DNA from: DATBFU01 sp035498405 | GTDB taxonomy: Bacteria; Acidobacteriota; Thermoanaerobaculia; UBA5066; Gp7-AA6 | Assembly: GCA_035498405.1 (NCBI GenBank) | Contig: DATKAE010000044.1 | Location: 4,254 to 68,253, forward strand | Length of the DNA stretch: 64,000 nt | Reading direction: 5' to 3' | Shown here: positions 7,157-17,616 of the stretch, piece by piece | Layout: every line of letters starts with the position of its first letter | How positions within the stretch are numbered: position 1 is the stretch's first letter | The notes under the pieces: generated by a model | Database searches by the model: none | The model's input: the letters and a program-made list of their open reading frames with translations, nothing else | Told to the model about the DNA's origin: nothing | Position numbers and translations under genes: made by a program

Positions 7157-9244
7157 ATGTCCGTTTTTGGAGGGCCGGGGGCCGCCCTGATCGGGACAAT
7201 CTTGATCTCGAGCGCCGTGGGCGCGACACCGGAGGTGCAGCAAGACGCCATGAAGGAAACGACCACGCGGCTCGAGGCCGAGCTCTCGGCCAAGTACGGC
7301 GAAGGACAGCGCGCGCGCATCCGCCGCGGGCTCGCGCAGGCGGCGGAGTTCTGGCGCCCCTCCGACGGCGACGCCAAGGCCTTCGAGGAAGTGGCGCGGA
7401 CCCAGTTCGCAGGAGACCCGAAGACGCTCGAGGCTCTCTTCTCGAGGATGGAATTCGCGCTCGAGTCCTACGACGGGCACCTCAACGAAATCGCCCGCGA
7501 CTTTCGCAAGCAGTCGGACCTCGACCTGGGGCCGATCTATCCCTTCGACGAGATCCTCGCCGGCTACGACCCGAGCGCGCACTTCGTCGAGGACTGCTTC
7601 CAGAATCGACTCGCGTTCGCGGTGCTCCTGAACTTCCCCGTGACGACGCTCGCCGATCGCCTGCGCGAGGGAGAGACCTGGTCCCGCACGCAGTGGGCCG
7701 AGGCTCGCCTGTCCGAGCGGTTCGCCAAGCGAATCCCCGCCGATGTCAACCAGGCGATCAGCCAGGCGGGAGCGGAGGCCTCCCAGTACATCGCCGAGTA
7801 CAACATCTGGATGCACCACCTCGTGGACGTCAAGGGCAATCGCCTCTTTCCGGCGAAGATGCGGCTTCTCTCGCATTGGAACCTGCGCGACCAGCTCAAG
7901 TCCGACTACGCGGATGCCAAGACGGGCCTCGCCAAGCAGCGTCAGATGGAGCGCGTCATGGAGCGCATCGTCACGCAGACGATCCCGCGCGCCGTCATCG
8001 ACAACCCGGGAGTCGACTGGGACCCGGCGACCAACGCCGTGCGGGCATCCTCGGTCAAGGACTCCGAGCCCGCCGCGGTCCGGGCCTTCGCCGCGACGAG
8101 CGACGCCGAGCCCGACACCCGGTACGCGATGCTTCTCGAGTGCTTCCGGGCGGCCCGCCAGGCGGACCCGTACTCACCCACGGCGCCGACGCTGATCGCG
8201 CGACGGTTCGACGAAAACCGCCAGATCCCCGAGGAGCGCGTCCGAAAAATGCTCGAGGCGGTCCTGACCTCGCCTCTGGTGCCGCGGACCGCGAAGCTCA
8301 TCGAAAAGCGTCTCGGCCGAAGGCTCGAGCCCTTCGACATCTGGTACGCCGGGTTCAAGCCTCGAAGCGCCCACACCGAGGAGGAGCTCGATGCGATCGT
8401 CCGGAAGCGCTACCCGACACCGGAGGCCTACAAGAAGGACATCCCGAATCTTCTCGAGCAGCTCGGCTTCTCCAAGGAGCGCGCCCAGTATCTGGCGGCT
8501 CACATCGAGGTCGACCCGGCGCGAGGCTCGGGCCACGCCCTCGGAGCGGCCCGGCGCGAGGACCACGCGCACCTGCGCACGCGGGTCGAGAAGGACGGAA
8601 TGAACTTCAAGGGCTTCAACATCGCCGTGCACGAGATGGGGCACAACGTCGAGCAGACCTTCTCCTTGAACGACGTCGACTCGACGCTTCTGCAGGGAGT
8701 CCCGAACACCGCGTTCACCGAGGCTCTGGCGTTCGTCTTCCAGGCGAACGACCTCGCGCTTCTGGGCCTGGGCAGGCCCGACCCGCAGAGCGAGGCGTTG
8801 AAGACGTTGAACGATTTCTGGGCGACCTACGAGATCTCCGGAGTGGCTCTCGTCGACATGGGCGTGTGGCACTGGATGTACGAGCACCCCGACGCGACGG
8901 CCGCGGACTTGAAGGCGGCAACACTCTCCATCTGTCGAGAGATCTGGAACCGATACTACGCGCCGGTTCTGGGCGCCCGGGACGTGGTGCTGCTCGGCAT
9001 CTATTCCCACATGATCGATTCGTTCCTCTACCTGCCGGACTACCCCATCGGGCACCTGATCGCCTTCCAGATCGAGCAGCAGGTGGAGAAGTCGGGCGGC
9101 AGGATCGGCCCCGAGTTCGAACGAATGGCGAAGATCGGCAACGTCGCTCCGGACATCTGGATGAAGCAGGCCACCGGCTCGCCCGTGGGACCCGAGGCGC
9201 TTCTGGCGGCCACCGAAAAGGCGATCGCCAGGATCGAGCGATAG
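7157..9244 (+). CDS. Exported HEXXH zinc metallopeptidase (gluzincin-like)
   Basis: 695 residues with a hydrophobic signal-like N-terminus (MSVFGGPGAALIGTILISSA). The clearest motif is HEMGHNVEQ at about residue 490, followed some 25 residues later by FTEALAFVF, whose glutamate would be the third zinc ligand of a gluzincin. The rest is largely helical, with long surface helices as in M3-type or oligopeptidase-like folds. I cannot place it in a named peptidase family. GAGGAG lies a few bases before ATG 7157. It sits between an amidohydrolase and a PP2C phosphatase on the same strand, so a degradative, periplasmic role is plausible but inferred. Confidence 0.75.
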   Translation: MSVFGGPGAALIGTILISSAVGATPEVQQDAMKETTTRLEAELSAKYGEGQRARIRRGLAQAAEFWRPSDGDAKAFEEVARTQFAGDPKTLEALFSRMEFALESYDGHLNEIARDFRKQSDLDLGPIYPFDEILAGYDPSAHFVEDCFQNRLAFAVLLNFPVTTLADRLREGETWSRTQWAEARLSERFAKRIPADVNQAISQAGAEASQYIAEYNIWMHHLVDVKGNRLFPAKMRLLSHWNLRDQLKSDYADAKTGLAKQRQMERVMERIVTQTIPRAVIDNPGVDWDPATNAVRASSVKDSEPAAVRAFAATSDAEPDTRYAMLLECFRAARQADPYSPTAPTLIARRFDENRQIPEERVRKMLEAVLTSPLVPRTAKLIEKRLGRRLEPFDIWYAGFKPRSAHTEEELDAIVRKRYPTPEAYKKDIPNLLEQLGFSKERAQYLAAHIEVDPARGSGHALGAARREDHAHLRTRVEKDGMNFKGFNIAVHEMGHNVEQTFSLNDVDSTLLQGVPNTAFTEALAFVFQANDLALLGLGRPDPQSEALKTLNDFWATYEISGVALVDMGVWHWMYEHPDATAADLKAATLSICREIWNRYYAPVLGARDVVLLGIYSHMIDSFLYLPDYPIGHLIAFQIEQQVEKSGGRIGPEFERMAKIGNVAPDIWMKQATGSPVGPEALLAATEKAIARIER

Positions 9245-9258
9245 AAGGGGGACTGGCC

Positions 9259-10164
9259 ATGGACGATCTCGAAGACACGGCGGAAATGCCGGCGCGGCCC
9301 TCCTCGGAGGAGCGGCAGCCGGCCGGACTCTCCGCGCTCGTCGCCGTCGACGTCGCGGCCGTCTCGCACCCGGGCAAGGTCCGGCAGAACAACGAGGACC
9401 ACTTCATCGTCACGCGCTTCGATCGGTCGATGCGCACCCTCCTGACGAATCTGCCCGAGGGCGACGTGCCGAAGCGGTATGAAGAGACGGTCTACGCGTT
9501 CCTGGTCGCCGATGGCGTGGGCGGCGCGGCGGGCGGCGAGATCGCGAGCCGGACGGCCATCCAGGCGCTGCTCGACCTCGTCATCGAGACCCCGGACTGG
9601 ATCATGCGGATGGACGCGCCGCTCGCCCAGGAGGTTCTCGATCGCCTCGAACGCCGCTTTCAGAAAGTCCGCGAGGTCTTAGTCGAGCGGGCCAAGGCCG
9701 AGCCGGCATTGCGCGGCATGGCGACGACCCTGACGGCTGCCTGCAGCCTCGGCTCGGACTTGCTCACGGCCCACGTCGGCGACACACGGGCGTACCTGTT
9801 TCGCGAAGGGCGCCTCCACCAACTCACGCGCGACCAGACGATGGCGCAGTCGCTCGCCGACTCGGGCGCGATCACGCCAGAGGAGGCGGCCAAGCACCCG
9901 GGACGCCACGTCTTGACGAGCGCCCTCGCCACGCGAGGCGCCTTCGTCCAGGTCGAGCTCAAGAAGTCTCGGCTGAACGACCGCGATCAGCTCTTGCTCT
10001 GCTCCGACGGGCTGACGGAGATGGTCGCCGAGGACGCGATCGCGGGAGTGCTCGCAGCCTCGAGGCCCTCCGCCGACGCCTGCCGCCAGCTCGTCGACCT
10101 GGCTCTCGATGCCGGAGGCAAGGACAACGTGACCGTCGTGCTCGCGCGCTACCGACTGCCCTAA
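9259..10164 (+). CDS. PP2C-type serine/threonine protein phosphatase
   Basis: 301 residues from ATG 9259, 14 bases after the preceding stop. PP2C metal-binding motifs are all present: VRQNNEDHF, FLVADGVGGAAGGE, GDTRAYLFR, CSDGLTEMV and GGKDNVTVV. The enzyme removes phosphate from Ser/Thr residues using two metal ions and usually opposes Hanks-type kinases, none of which is in this window. There is no membrane segment, so it is cytoplasmic. The reading frame is open far upstream through the peptidase gene, but that is a high-GC shadow; the conserved domain begins near residue 30 here. It converges with the LOG gene with only nine bases between. Confidence 0.92.
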   Translation: MDDLEDTAEMPARPSSEERQPAGLSALVAVDVAAVSHPGKVRQNNEDHFIVTRFDRSMRTLLTNLPEGDVPKRYEETVYAFLVADGVGGAAGGEIASRTAIQALLDLVIETPDWIMRMDAPLAQEVLDRLERRFQKVREVLVERAKAEPALRGMATTLTAACSLGSDLLTAHVGDTRAYLFREGRLHQLTRDQTMAQSLADSGAITPEEAAKHPGRHVLTSALATRGAFVQVELKKSRLNDRDQLLLCSDGLTEMVAEDAIAGVLAASRPSADACRQLVDLALDAGGKDNVTVVLARYRLP

Positions 10165-10173
10165 GCGCCCGTC

Positions 10174-10986
10174 TCAGGGGCTCGCGACACCCTCGCCCGG
10201 CCCGTTCGACTCGGCTCGAAACCCCTCGGCGAGCAGGCGCGATCTCTTCGGCACGGCTCGCCGAACCAGGCCGAATTTCGCGATCGCGTCTCTGATGTGC
10301 GCCATCGCCTCGTCGACGGAGTCCGTAAAAAGCAGGAGCTTCAAGTCCTCCGGCGCGATTGTTCCGGCCTGCATCATTTCGTCCAGGAGCTTTCGCAGGG
10401 GGCGCCAGTAGTCCCGCCCGAAGACCACGACCGGAAAATCATTGATCTTCCGAGTCTGGATCAGCGTGGCGGCTTCAAACAACTCGTCCACGGTGCCCAA
10501 CCCTCCCGGCATGACGACGAACGCGTAGGAGTACTTGACCAGCATCACCTTGCGCACGAAGAAATGGCGGAAGGTGACGCAGACGTCGAGATAGGAGTTC
10601 AACCGCTGCTCTTCTGGCAGCACGATGTTGCAGCCCACCGAACGGCCGCCGGCTTCCTTCGCCCCCCGGTTGGCGGCCTCCATGATTCCCGGGCCGCCCC
10701 CCGTCATGACGGTGAAACCGAGCCCGGCCAGGGCGGAGCCGATCTGTCGGGCGAGACTGTAAAAGGGACTGTCCTCCTGGAAGCGAGCCGAGCCGAAGAC
10801 GGTCACACAGGGACCGACGAAGTGGAGGGTCCGAAAGCCCCGGATGAACTCGAGGGCGATCTTTCCGACGGAGAAGAGCTCGCTTCCCCGCGAGCGCGGG
10901 CCCTCGAGGAACCAACGTTCCGCCGGCTCGGCGCCGCCTCCGGCGGGCCGCTCGGCCGGCACGACCTCGGGGGGCCCTTCGGTCAC
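10174..10986 (-). CDS. LOG family protein (TIGR00730-type Rossmann fold)
   Basis: 270 residues with a GTG start at 10986. The family signatures are MTGGGPGIMEAANRGAKEAG and PGGLGTVDELFE, the nucleotide-binding and catalytic loops of LOG/lysine-decarboxylase-like proteins. Relatives release cytokinin base from its riboside monophosphate or hydrolyse nucleotide 5'-monophosphates; bacterial physiological roles are often unclear. The unusually long N-terminal tail (MTEGPPEVVPAERPAGGGAE) is low-complexity and may not be translated. It lies 35 bases downstream of atpC on the same strand and could be read through from the ATP synthase operon. Confidence 0.88.
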   Translation of the reverse strand: MTEGPPEVVPAERPAGGGAEPAERWFLEGPRSRGSELFSVGKIALEFIRGFRTLHFVGPCVTVFGSARFQEDSPFYSLARQIGSALAGLGFTVMTGGGPGIMEAANRGAKEAGGRSVGCNIVLPEEQRLNSYLDVCVTFRHFFVRKVMLVKYSYAFVVMPGGLGTVDELFEAATLIQTRKINDFPVVVFGRDYWRPLRKLLDEMMQAGTIAPEDLKLLLFTDSVDEAMAHIRDAIAKFGLVRRAVPKRSRLLAEGFRAESNGPGEGVASP

Positions 10987-11021
10987 GCCCCGATGCTACC
11001 CGTTCGGGCGCCCTCGCCGTG

Positions 11022-11420
11022 TCAGCCGCGCCGCGTGACGGACAGACGCGCCTGAGCGATCGCGAATCGCGCCTGGATCTCCGGCAGCGTCTCGGCGCTC
11101 GCCGTCGCCATCTCCTTTTCGGCGCGGGAGCGTTCCTGCTCCGCGGCCGCGGCGTCGATCTCGCCCGGCGTCTCGGCGGAATCCGCCAGCACCGAGACCT
11201 GGTCGTTGGAGATCTCGGCTAAGCCGGGCGAGACGGCCAGCGTCATCTCTGCCCCGGCGCGCCGATAGGAAAGGACTCCGGTTCTTAAGAGGGTGAGCAG
11301 CTGCGTGTGCCCGGGCAGAATCCCGAGATACCCCTGCGAGCCGGGCAGCTGCACCTCGTCGGCATCGGTCTCCACGACGAGCCGCTCGGGCGTCACCACC
11401 TGAAGCTTCAACGCAGCCAT
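11022..11420 (-). CDS. atpC: F1 ATP synthase epsilon subunit
   Basis: 132 residues. The N-terminal beta-sandwich is recognisable (LQVVTPERLVVETDADEVQLPGSQG cut here into LQVVTPERLV and LPGSQGYLGILPGHTQLL), followed by the C-terminal helical hairpin (AAAAEQERSRAEKEMA). The subunit links gamma to the c-ring and damps ATP hydrolysis. It is the last gene of the atp operon, six bases after atpD. Confidence 0.95.
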   Translation of the reverse strand: MAALKLQVVTPERLVVETDADEVQLPGSQGYLGILPGHTQLLTLLRTGVLSYRRAGAEMTLAVSPGLAEISNDQVSVLADSAETPGEIDAAAAEQERSRAEKEMATASAETLPEIQARFAIAQARLSVTRRG

Positions 11421-11426
11421 GGCGCT

Positions 11427-12875
11427 CTACGCCGCGGCCTTGGCGAGCCCGGCGGCCTTCTCGCGGGCCTCCTCGATCGTGCCGACCATGTAGAAGGCCT
11501 GCTCGGGCATGTCGTCGCACTTGCCGTCCACGATCTCGCGGAAGCCCTTGATCGTATCGGCGACCTTGACGTATCGCCCTTCCAGTCCCGTGAACTGCGT
11601 CGCGACGAAGAAGGGCTGCGACAGAAAGCGCTGGATCTTGCGGGCGCGGGCCACCGTGAGCTTGTCTTCCTCGGAGAGCTCGTCGATGCCGAGGATGGCG
11701 ATGATGTCCTGGAGGTCCTTGTACTTCTGGAGAACGGCCTGGACGTCGCGAGCGCACTTGTAGTGCTCCTCGCCGACCACTCGGGCCGAGAGGATAGTCG
11801 AGGTCGAGGCGAGCGGGTCGACCGCCGGGTAGATCCCCATCTCGGAGATCGACCGGGAAAGAACCGTCGTCGCATCGAGGTGCGCGAAGGCGGCCGCGGG
11901 CGCCGGGTCCGTGATGTCGTCGGCCGGGACGTAGATCGCCTGAACCGACGTGATCGATCCCTTCTTGGTCGAGGTGATCCGCTCCTGTAGCTCTCCCATC
12001 TCGGTCGCCAGGTTGGGCTGATAGCCGACGGCCGAAGGCATGCGGCCCAGAAGCGCCGAGACCTCGGAGCCCGCCTGGGTGAAACGGAAGATGTTGTCGA
12101 TGAAGAGCAGGACGTCCTTGCCCTCGGTGTCGCGGAAATACTCGGCCACTGTGAGGCCTGCGAGGCCAACCCGGAGTCTTGCGCCCGGCGGCTCGGTCAT
12201 CTGGCCGTAGATCAGGGAGCACTTCGACTTGGACGGGTCGCCCGGCGTGATGACTCCCGACTCGGTCATCTCGAGGTACAGGTCGTTGCCCTCGCGTGTC
12301 CGCTCGCCCACTCCCGAAAAGACCGAGTAGCCGCCGTGGTGCATCGCGACGTTGTTGATCAGCTCCTGGATGATGACCGTCTTGCCGACTCCGGCGCCCC
12401 CGAAGAGGCCCGTCTTGCCCCCCTTCGTGTAGGGCTCGAGCAAATCGATGACCTTGATCCCCGTCTCGAACATCTCGACCGAGGTGGATTGCTCGTCGTA
12501 GGGCGGCGGCTCGCGGTGAATCGGCCAGCGTTCCTTGGACTCGACGGGGCCCAGACCGTCCACCGACTCCCCGATGACGTTCAAGATCCGGCCGAGCGTC
12601 TCGCGGCCGACCGGCACGGAGATCGGCGCGCCCGTGTCCACGGCGTCCATGCCGCGGACCATGCCGTCGGTCGGCTTCATGGACACGCAGCGCGCGACGT
12701 TCTCGCCGAGCTGCTGCGCGACCTCGGCGATGACGTCGAGCGGCACTCCGGTCTGCTTCCCATCGTCGTGGATGTGGACGGCGTTGTAGATCGCCGGAAG
12801 CTTGCCCGGCGGAAACTCGACGTCGAGGACCGGCCCGATGATTGCGACGACTTTGCCAACGTTCTTTTCAGCCAT
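11427..12875 (-). CDS. atpD: F1 ATP synthase beta subunit
   Basis: 482 residues, full length. The P-loop is GGAGVGKTVIIQELI, with SVFSGVGERTREGND and the DELSEED-region version DELSEEDKLTVARARK visible near residue 390. It forms the three catalytic nucleotide sites of F1. Strong match throughout; the start ATG 12875 gives MAEKNVGKVVAIIGPVLDVEF, the normal beginning. It lies in the order b'-b-delta-alpha-gamma-beta-epsilon. Confidence 0.98.
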   Translation of the reverse strand: MAEKNVGKVVAIIGPVLDVEFPPGKLPAIYNAVHIHDDGKQTGVPLDVIAEVAQQLGENVARCVSMKPTDGMVRGMDAVDTGAPISVPVGRETLGRILNVIGESVDGLGPVESKERWPIHREPPPYDEQSTSVEMFETGIKVIDLLEPYTKGGKTGLFGGAGVGKTVIIQELINNVAMHHGGYSVFSGVGERTREGNDLYLEMTESGVITPGDPSKSKCSLIYGQMTEPPGARLRVGLAGLTVAEYFRDTEGKDVLLFIDNIFRFTQAGSEVSALLGRMPSAVGYQPNLATEMGELQERITSTKKGSITSVQAIYVPADDITDPAPAAAFAHLDATTVLSRSISEMGIYPAVDPLASTSTILSARVVGEEHYKCARDVQAVLQKYKDLQDIIAILGIDELSEEDKLTVARARKIQRFLSQPFFVATQFTGLEGRYVKVADTIKGFREIVDGKCDDMPEQAFYMVGTIEEAREKAAGLAKAAA

Positions 12876-12933
12876 GTGGGACCCCTTTGAGTTATTCGCC
12901 GTCCGTCGTTGGTCTTCGATTCCAGAACGGACA

Positions 12934-13812
12934 CTACCCGAGCGCCGCGGCGCCCGAAACGATTTCGATCAGCTCCTTGGTGATTCGCGCCTGGCGCGCG
13001 CGGTTGTAGTTCAGCGTCAGAGAGTCGATCAGCTCTCCGGCGTTCTTCGAGGCCGAGTCCATGGCGGTCATCCGGGCGCCCATCTCGGCGGCCGCCGACT
13101 CTGCCAGCGCCCGATAGACCGTGAACTCCAGGTAGCGCGGCAGAAGCCACCCGAGAATCGCGTCCCGGCCGGGCTCGTAGAGGTACTCGGTCACCGGGCC
13201 GGCCGGCGCGGCCGAGAGCGCGGCCACCGTCTCCGGGGCGAGCGGGAGGAGCTTGGCCGTATGGACCACCTGCGAGAGGATCGAGCGGAACACGTTGACG
13301 ACGATGTAGGCCGCGTCCAACCGATCGGCCAGGAATTCCCCGGACAGGAACGCCGCGATCTCCCGGGCCTGGGCGTATCGCAGGTCCGCGAAGATGCCGG
13401 GGTAGGTCTTCTCGGTGAACGGGTACCTCCGGCGCCTCCAGAAATCGACGGCCTTCTTTCCGATGGGAAGGATCCGGACTTCCTTCCACTCCGGGTGCTC
13501 CGCCAAGAGACTGGCCGTCGCGCGGTGGACGTTGGTGTTGAAACCGCCGCACAGGCCCCGGTCGCCCGCCACCACGACGACCACGACGCGCCTCTCTTCG
13601 CGCGCCTGAAGGAGCGGGTGGGCGATCGGACCCGAGCGTCTCATCACCGCCGCGAGGAGCTCGGCCAGAGCCTTCGCGTAGGGGCGCGCGCCGATCACCC
13701 GTTCCTGGGCGCGGCGGAGCTTGGCGGCGGCGACCATCTTCATCGCCCTGGTGATCTGCTGTGTGCTCGTGACCGAGCGCAGGCGCCGCCGGATGTCGAT
13801 CAAGGAAGCCAT
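12934..13812 (-). CDS. atpG: F1 ATP synthase gamma subunit
   Basis: 292 residues, normal length. N-terminal coiled-coil helix (IDIRRRLRSVTSTQQITRAMKMV), central GDRGLCGGFN motif and C-terminal helix with ARQARITKELIEIVSGA. This rotating shaft contacts the catalytic subunits and the c-ring. Starts three bases after the atpA stop region, so translation is likely coupled. Confidence 0.97.
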   Translation of the reverse strand: MASLIDIRRRLRSVTSTQQITRAMKMVAAAKLRRAQERVIGARPYAKALAELLAAVMRRSGPIAHPLLQAREERRVVVVVVAGDRGLCGGFNTNVHRATASLLAEHPEWKEVRILPIGKKAVDFWRRRRYPFTEKTYPGIFADLRYAQAREIAAFLSGEFLADRLDAAYIVVNVFRSILSQVVHTAKLLPLAPETVAALSAAPAGPVTEYLYEPGRDAILGWLLPRYLEFTVYRALAESAAAEMGARMTAMDSASKNAGELIDSLTLNYNRARQARITKELIEIVSGAAALG

Positions 13813-13814
13813 CG

Positions 13815-15446
<1,632 letters not shown>

Positions 15447-15447
15447 C

Positions 15448-15993
15448 TCAGGCTCCCGTCTGCTCCTTGACCTGCTGCTGAAACCGCCGAATCGCGGCCG
15501 CCGCCGAACCATCGTAGACGTTCGACCCCACGTGGGCGATGAATCCGGCCAGAATCTTCGAGTCCACATCGACCTGCGAACGCACCGTCTTGCCGGTTCG
15601 CTCGGCGATCGCCTGCTCGATCATCTTCTTTTCGTCCTCGGCAATCGGAGCGGCCACGGTGATTCGCGCCCGGACGATCCCCTGCAAGGCGTCGTAGGCC
15701 TCGCGCACCGCCTTGAACACCGCTCCGGCCTCGAGCAGCCGGTGGTGCCGGAGCAGGACCTGCAGGAACCGGGCCCCGTAGGCATCCAACCCGGCCCGAG
15801 TCGCCAGAGCCGCGATCGCCTTGCTCTTGGCCGGCGCGGGCACTGCGGGCGTGCGGAGAAACCCGCGCACCGCCGGGTTGGCCTCGAGAATGGAAGCCAG
15901 CGCCTCGGCGGCCCCGAGGAAGGCCCCGACGTCGTAGCCCTTGGGCGCGCATTCCAAGAACGCCCGGGCATAGGGATGCAGGAAGGAGCTCAT
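15448..15993 (-). CDS. atpH: F1Fo ATP synthase delta subunit
   Basis: 181 residues. Family features: N-terminal YARAFLECA-like helix, a helical bundle, and the C-terminal strand segment with RITVAAPIAEDEKKMIEQAI and DSKILAGFIAHVGSNVYDGS. It glues the b-stalk to the top of F1. The start overlaps the atpF stop by four bases (ATGA), and the stop is one base before atpA. Confidence 0.95.
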   Translation of the reverse strand: MSSFLHPYARAFLECAPKGYDVGAFLGAAEALASILEANPAVRGFLRTPAVPAPAKSKAIAALATRAGLDAYGARFLQVLLRHHRLLEAGAVFKAVREAYDALQGIVRARITVAAPIAEDEKKMIEQAIAERTGKTVRSQVDVDSKILAGFIAHVGSNVYDGSAAAAIRRFQQQVKEQTGA

Positions 15994-16583
15994 CGGGCTT
16001 CCTTCAGCTGGGAGACGCTGTCGGCCAGCAGCCGCCGCCGGTCTTCCTCGTTGATCTCCCGGGCGAGGATCTCCTTGGCCGCCGTCGCCGTCAGACCGGT
16101 GGCCACCTGGCGCAGCTCCGACTTGGCGGCCACGACTCTTCGTTCGATCTCTTCCTCGGATTCTCTCCGGATCCGCTCGGCTTCCTCGCGGGCGCGCTCC
16201 TCGAGCGCCCGACGGGCGCTCTCGCCATCCGCGAGGCCCTGTCGGCGTATCTCCTCGACCTCGCCTTCGAGCCGCTGCATTCGCTCCTGGATCTCCGCCT
16301 CGAAACGCGCCGCCTCGGCCCGTCGCCCCAGCGCCTCCTGGAGACGCCTCTCGACTTCGAGCTGCCGATTGCGAAATGCCGCCGTAATCGGCCGCGCCAC
16401 GAAGTAGACGAGCACGGCGAAGAAGAGGATCAGGTTAGCAAGCTGCCAGATCCACTGGGGGATGCCGAGCACCTTTTCGGCATGAGCTTCCCCTTCCTCG
16501 GCCAACAAGGCGAGCGGTGAGAGCAGGGCCAGAAAGGCCGCGCCCGCAAAACGGGCCAAAGCGAGCCGCGCCGGCGCTCTCAC
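15990..16583 (-). CDS. atpF: ATP synthase Fo subunit b (with N-terminal signal-like segment)
   Basis: 197 residues. Residues 1-28 look like a signal peptide (FLALLSPLALLAEEGEAHA), then comes the single membrane helix (WQLANLILFFAVLVYFVARP) and a long charged coiled coil (about 70-185) typical of the peripheral stalk. A cleavable leader on b is known in several lineages but its processing here is inferred. Overlaps the preceding b' gene by four bases. Confidence 0.9.
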   Translation of the reverse strand: MRAPARLALARFAGAAFLALLSPLALLAEEGEAHAEKVLGIPQWIWQLANLILFFAVLVYFVARPITAAFRNRQLEVERRLQEALGRRAEAARFEAEIQERMQRLEGEVEEIRRQGLADGESARRALEERAREEAERIRRESEEEIERRVVAAKSELRQVATGLTATAAKEILAREINEEDRRRLLADSVSQLKEAR

Positions 16584-17014
16584 GCCGCGAGTTTCCGTCC
16601 GAGGATCTTCTCGGCGAGCGTGCGAGCGAGGCTCTTCGCCCTGTCGGGAAGGAGACTGGCAAATTCGCCAGAGGTCTTTTGAATGCGGAGACTGGCGCTC
16701 TCGACCGAGGCGGCGGCGGCGGCGCTCGCTTCCGCGAGCCGGGCGTCCAGCTGCTTTCGTCCTTCGGCACGCAGCTGTTCGCGCATCTTCAGGGCTTCGC
16801 GCCGGGCAAGGGCGAGACGCTCCTCGGCCTCCGCCACGGCCTTCTGCAGGCGACCGCGCGCCTCGGCCTGAAGGGCCTCGGCCTCCTTTTCATCCTGCTC
16901 GCGCTCGTCCAAGATCCGGCCCAGAGGGATGAACAGATACCGCTTCAAGATCGCGTAGGCGATCGCAAAGCAGATGACGACGTAGATGGTCGTGACGTCT
17001 GGCAGCCTGATCAT
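16580..17014 (-). CDS. atpF': ATP synthase Fo subunit b' (second stalk subunit)
   Basis: 144 residues from ATG 17014, chosen because GAAAGG lies ten or so bases upstream and the protein then begins MIRLPDVTTIYVVICFAIAY, a short leader plus one membrane helix. After residue 30 it is a long coiled coil with many Ala, Glu and Arg. Shorter than the neighbouring b and lacking its signal-like leader, it is the usual heterodimer partner in organisms with two b-type subunits. First gene of the operon. The gene name is a convention; the two could be swapped. Confidence 0.88.
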   Translation of the reverse strand: MIRLPDVTTIYVVICFAIAYAILKRYLFIPLGRILDEREQDEKEAEALQAEARGRLQKAVAEAEERLALARREALKMREQLRAEGRKQLDARLAEASAAAAASVESASLRIQKTSGEFASLLPDRAKSLARTLAEKILGRKLAA

Positions 17015-17187
17015 GTGGACTCGAACCTTTCGGCCGCGCTCGGGCGGCCGCGAGTGCCTCTCTTTGCCGCGCGAATCTTCGAGAGCGGGCAGAGATAACA
17101 CACCAACCGTTCCGAGTCGAGAGCGTCCTGCGCGATCGGCGTGGTACCAACGGCAAAGAGTTACCGTGTGGCCAGTAAGTCTTCGCG

Positions 17188-17215
17188 ACTATCCTGATAA
17201 CTTATTTGCTATCAA
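17188..17215 (-). promoter_or_regulatory. Candidate promoter for the atp operon
   Basis: On the minus strand TTGATA (17215-17210) is followed after 16 bases by GATAGT (17193-17188), about 170 bases before the b' start. The stretch 17160-17222 is conspicuously AT-rich for this genome. The -35 box overlaps the bactofilin stop codon. The -10 match is only moderate. Confidence 0.35.
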
Positions 17216-17607
17216 CTAGTTACGCTGCCACGCGTCGTCGTCGAGAGATCGACGACGTTCGACCTCGCTTCCTCTCCCATCCGGCACGAACCTTCGAAGA
17301 GCGCCCCTTCCTCGATCTTCAGAATCGGTGTCGTCAAGTCCGCCTCGACCCGGGCGCGCGCATGGAGCTCCACCCGCTCCTTGGCGCGCACGGTCCCCTT
17401 GAGCTTCCCGTTGACCGACAGCCTTCCGACTTCGATCTCGCCGCTCACTTCCGCTGTGTCGCCCAAAATCAGCTCGCTGCCCGAGCGGATCTTTCCATCG
17501 AACTTCCCGTCGATGCGAAAGGTCTCCTCGAAAGCGAGCTCTCCCTGCAACTGACTGCCCTTGTCAAGAAACCCGTTTAGAGTCGTTCCCTCCGGTTTGA
17601 TCTTCAT
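17212..17607 (-). CDS. Bactofilin (polymer-forming cytoskeletal protein)
   Basis: 131 residues. The centre is a right-handed beta-helix with hydrophobic repeats: FRIDGKFDGKIRSGSELILG, then AEVSGEIEVGRLSVNGKLKG and RARVEADLTTPILKIEEGA. Bactofilins polymerise without nucleotide into filaments that position cell-wall or chromosome-segregation factors. It stands next to parAB; in several bacteria, bactofilins help place ParABS complexes, so a link to segregation is plausible. Normal length for the family. Located between parB and the atp operon on the same strand. Confidence 0.93.
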   Translation of the reverse strand: MKIKPEGTTLNGFLDKGSQLQGELAFEETFRIDGKFDGKIRSGSELILGDTAEVSGEIEVGRLSVNGKLKGTVRAKERVELHARARVEADLTTPILKIEEGALFEGSCRMGEEARSNVVDLSTTTRGSVTS

Positions 17608-17616
17608 GGAGCCCCC

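Noticed and set aside
5471..7876. 801-codon minus-strand frame over the amidohydrolase and peptidase genes
   Set aside because: Low-complexity shadow of real plus-strand genes; no signal or domain.
7693..9258. Long in-frame extension before the PP2C gene
   Set aside because: It lies across the peptidase gene in another frame and has no conserved sequence; the PP2C domain begins near ATG 9259.
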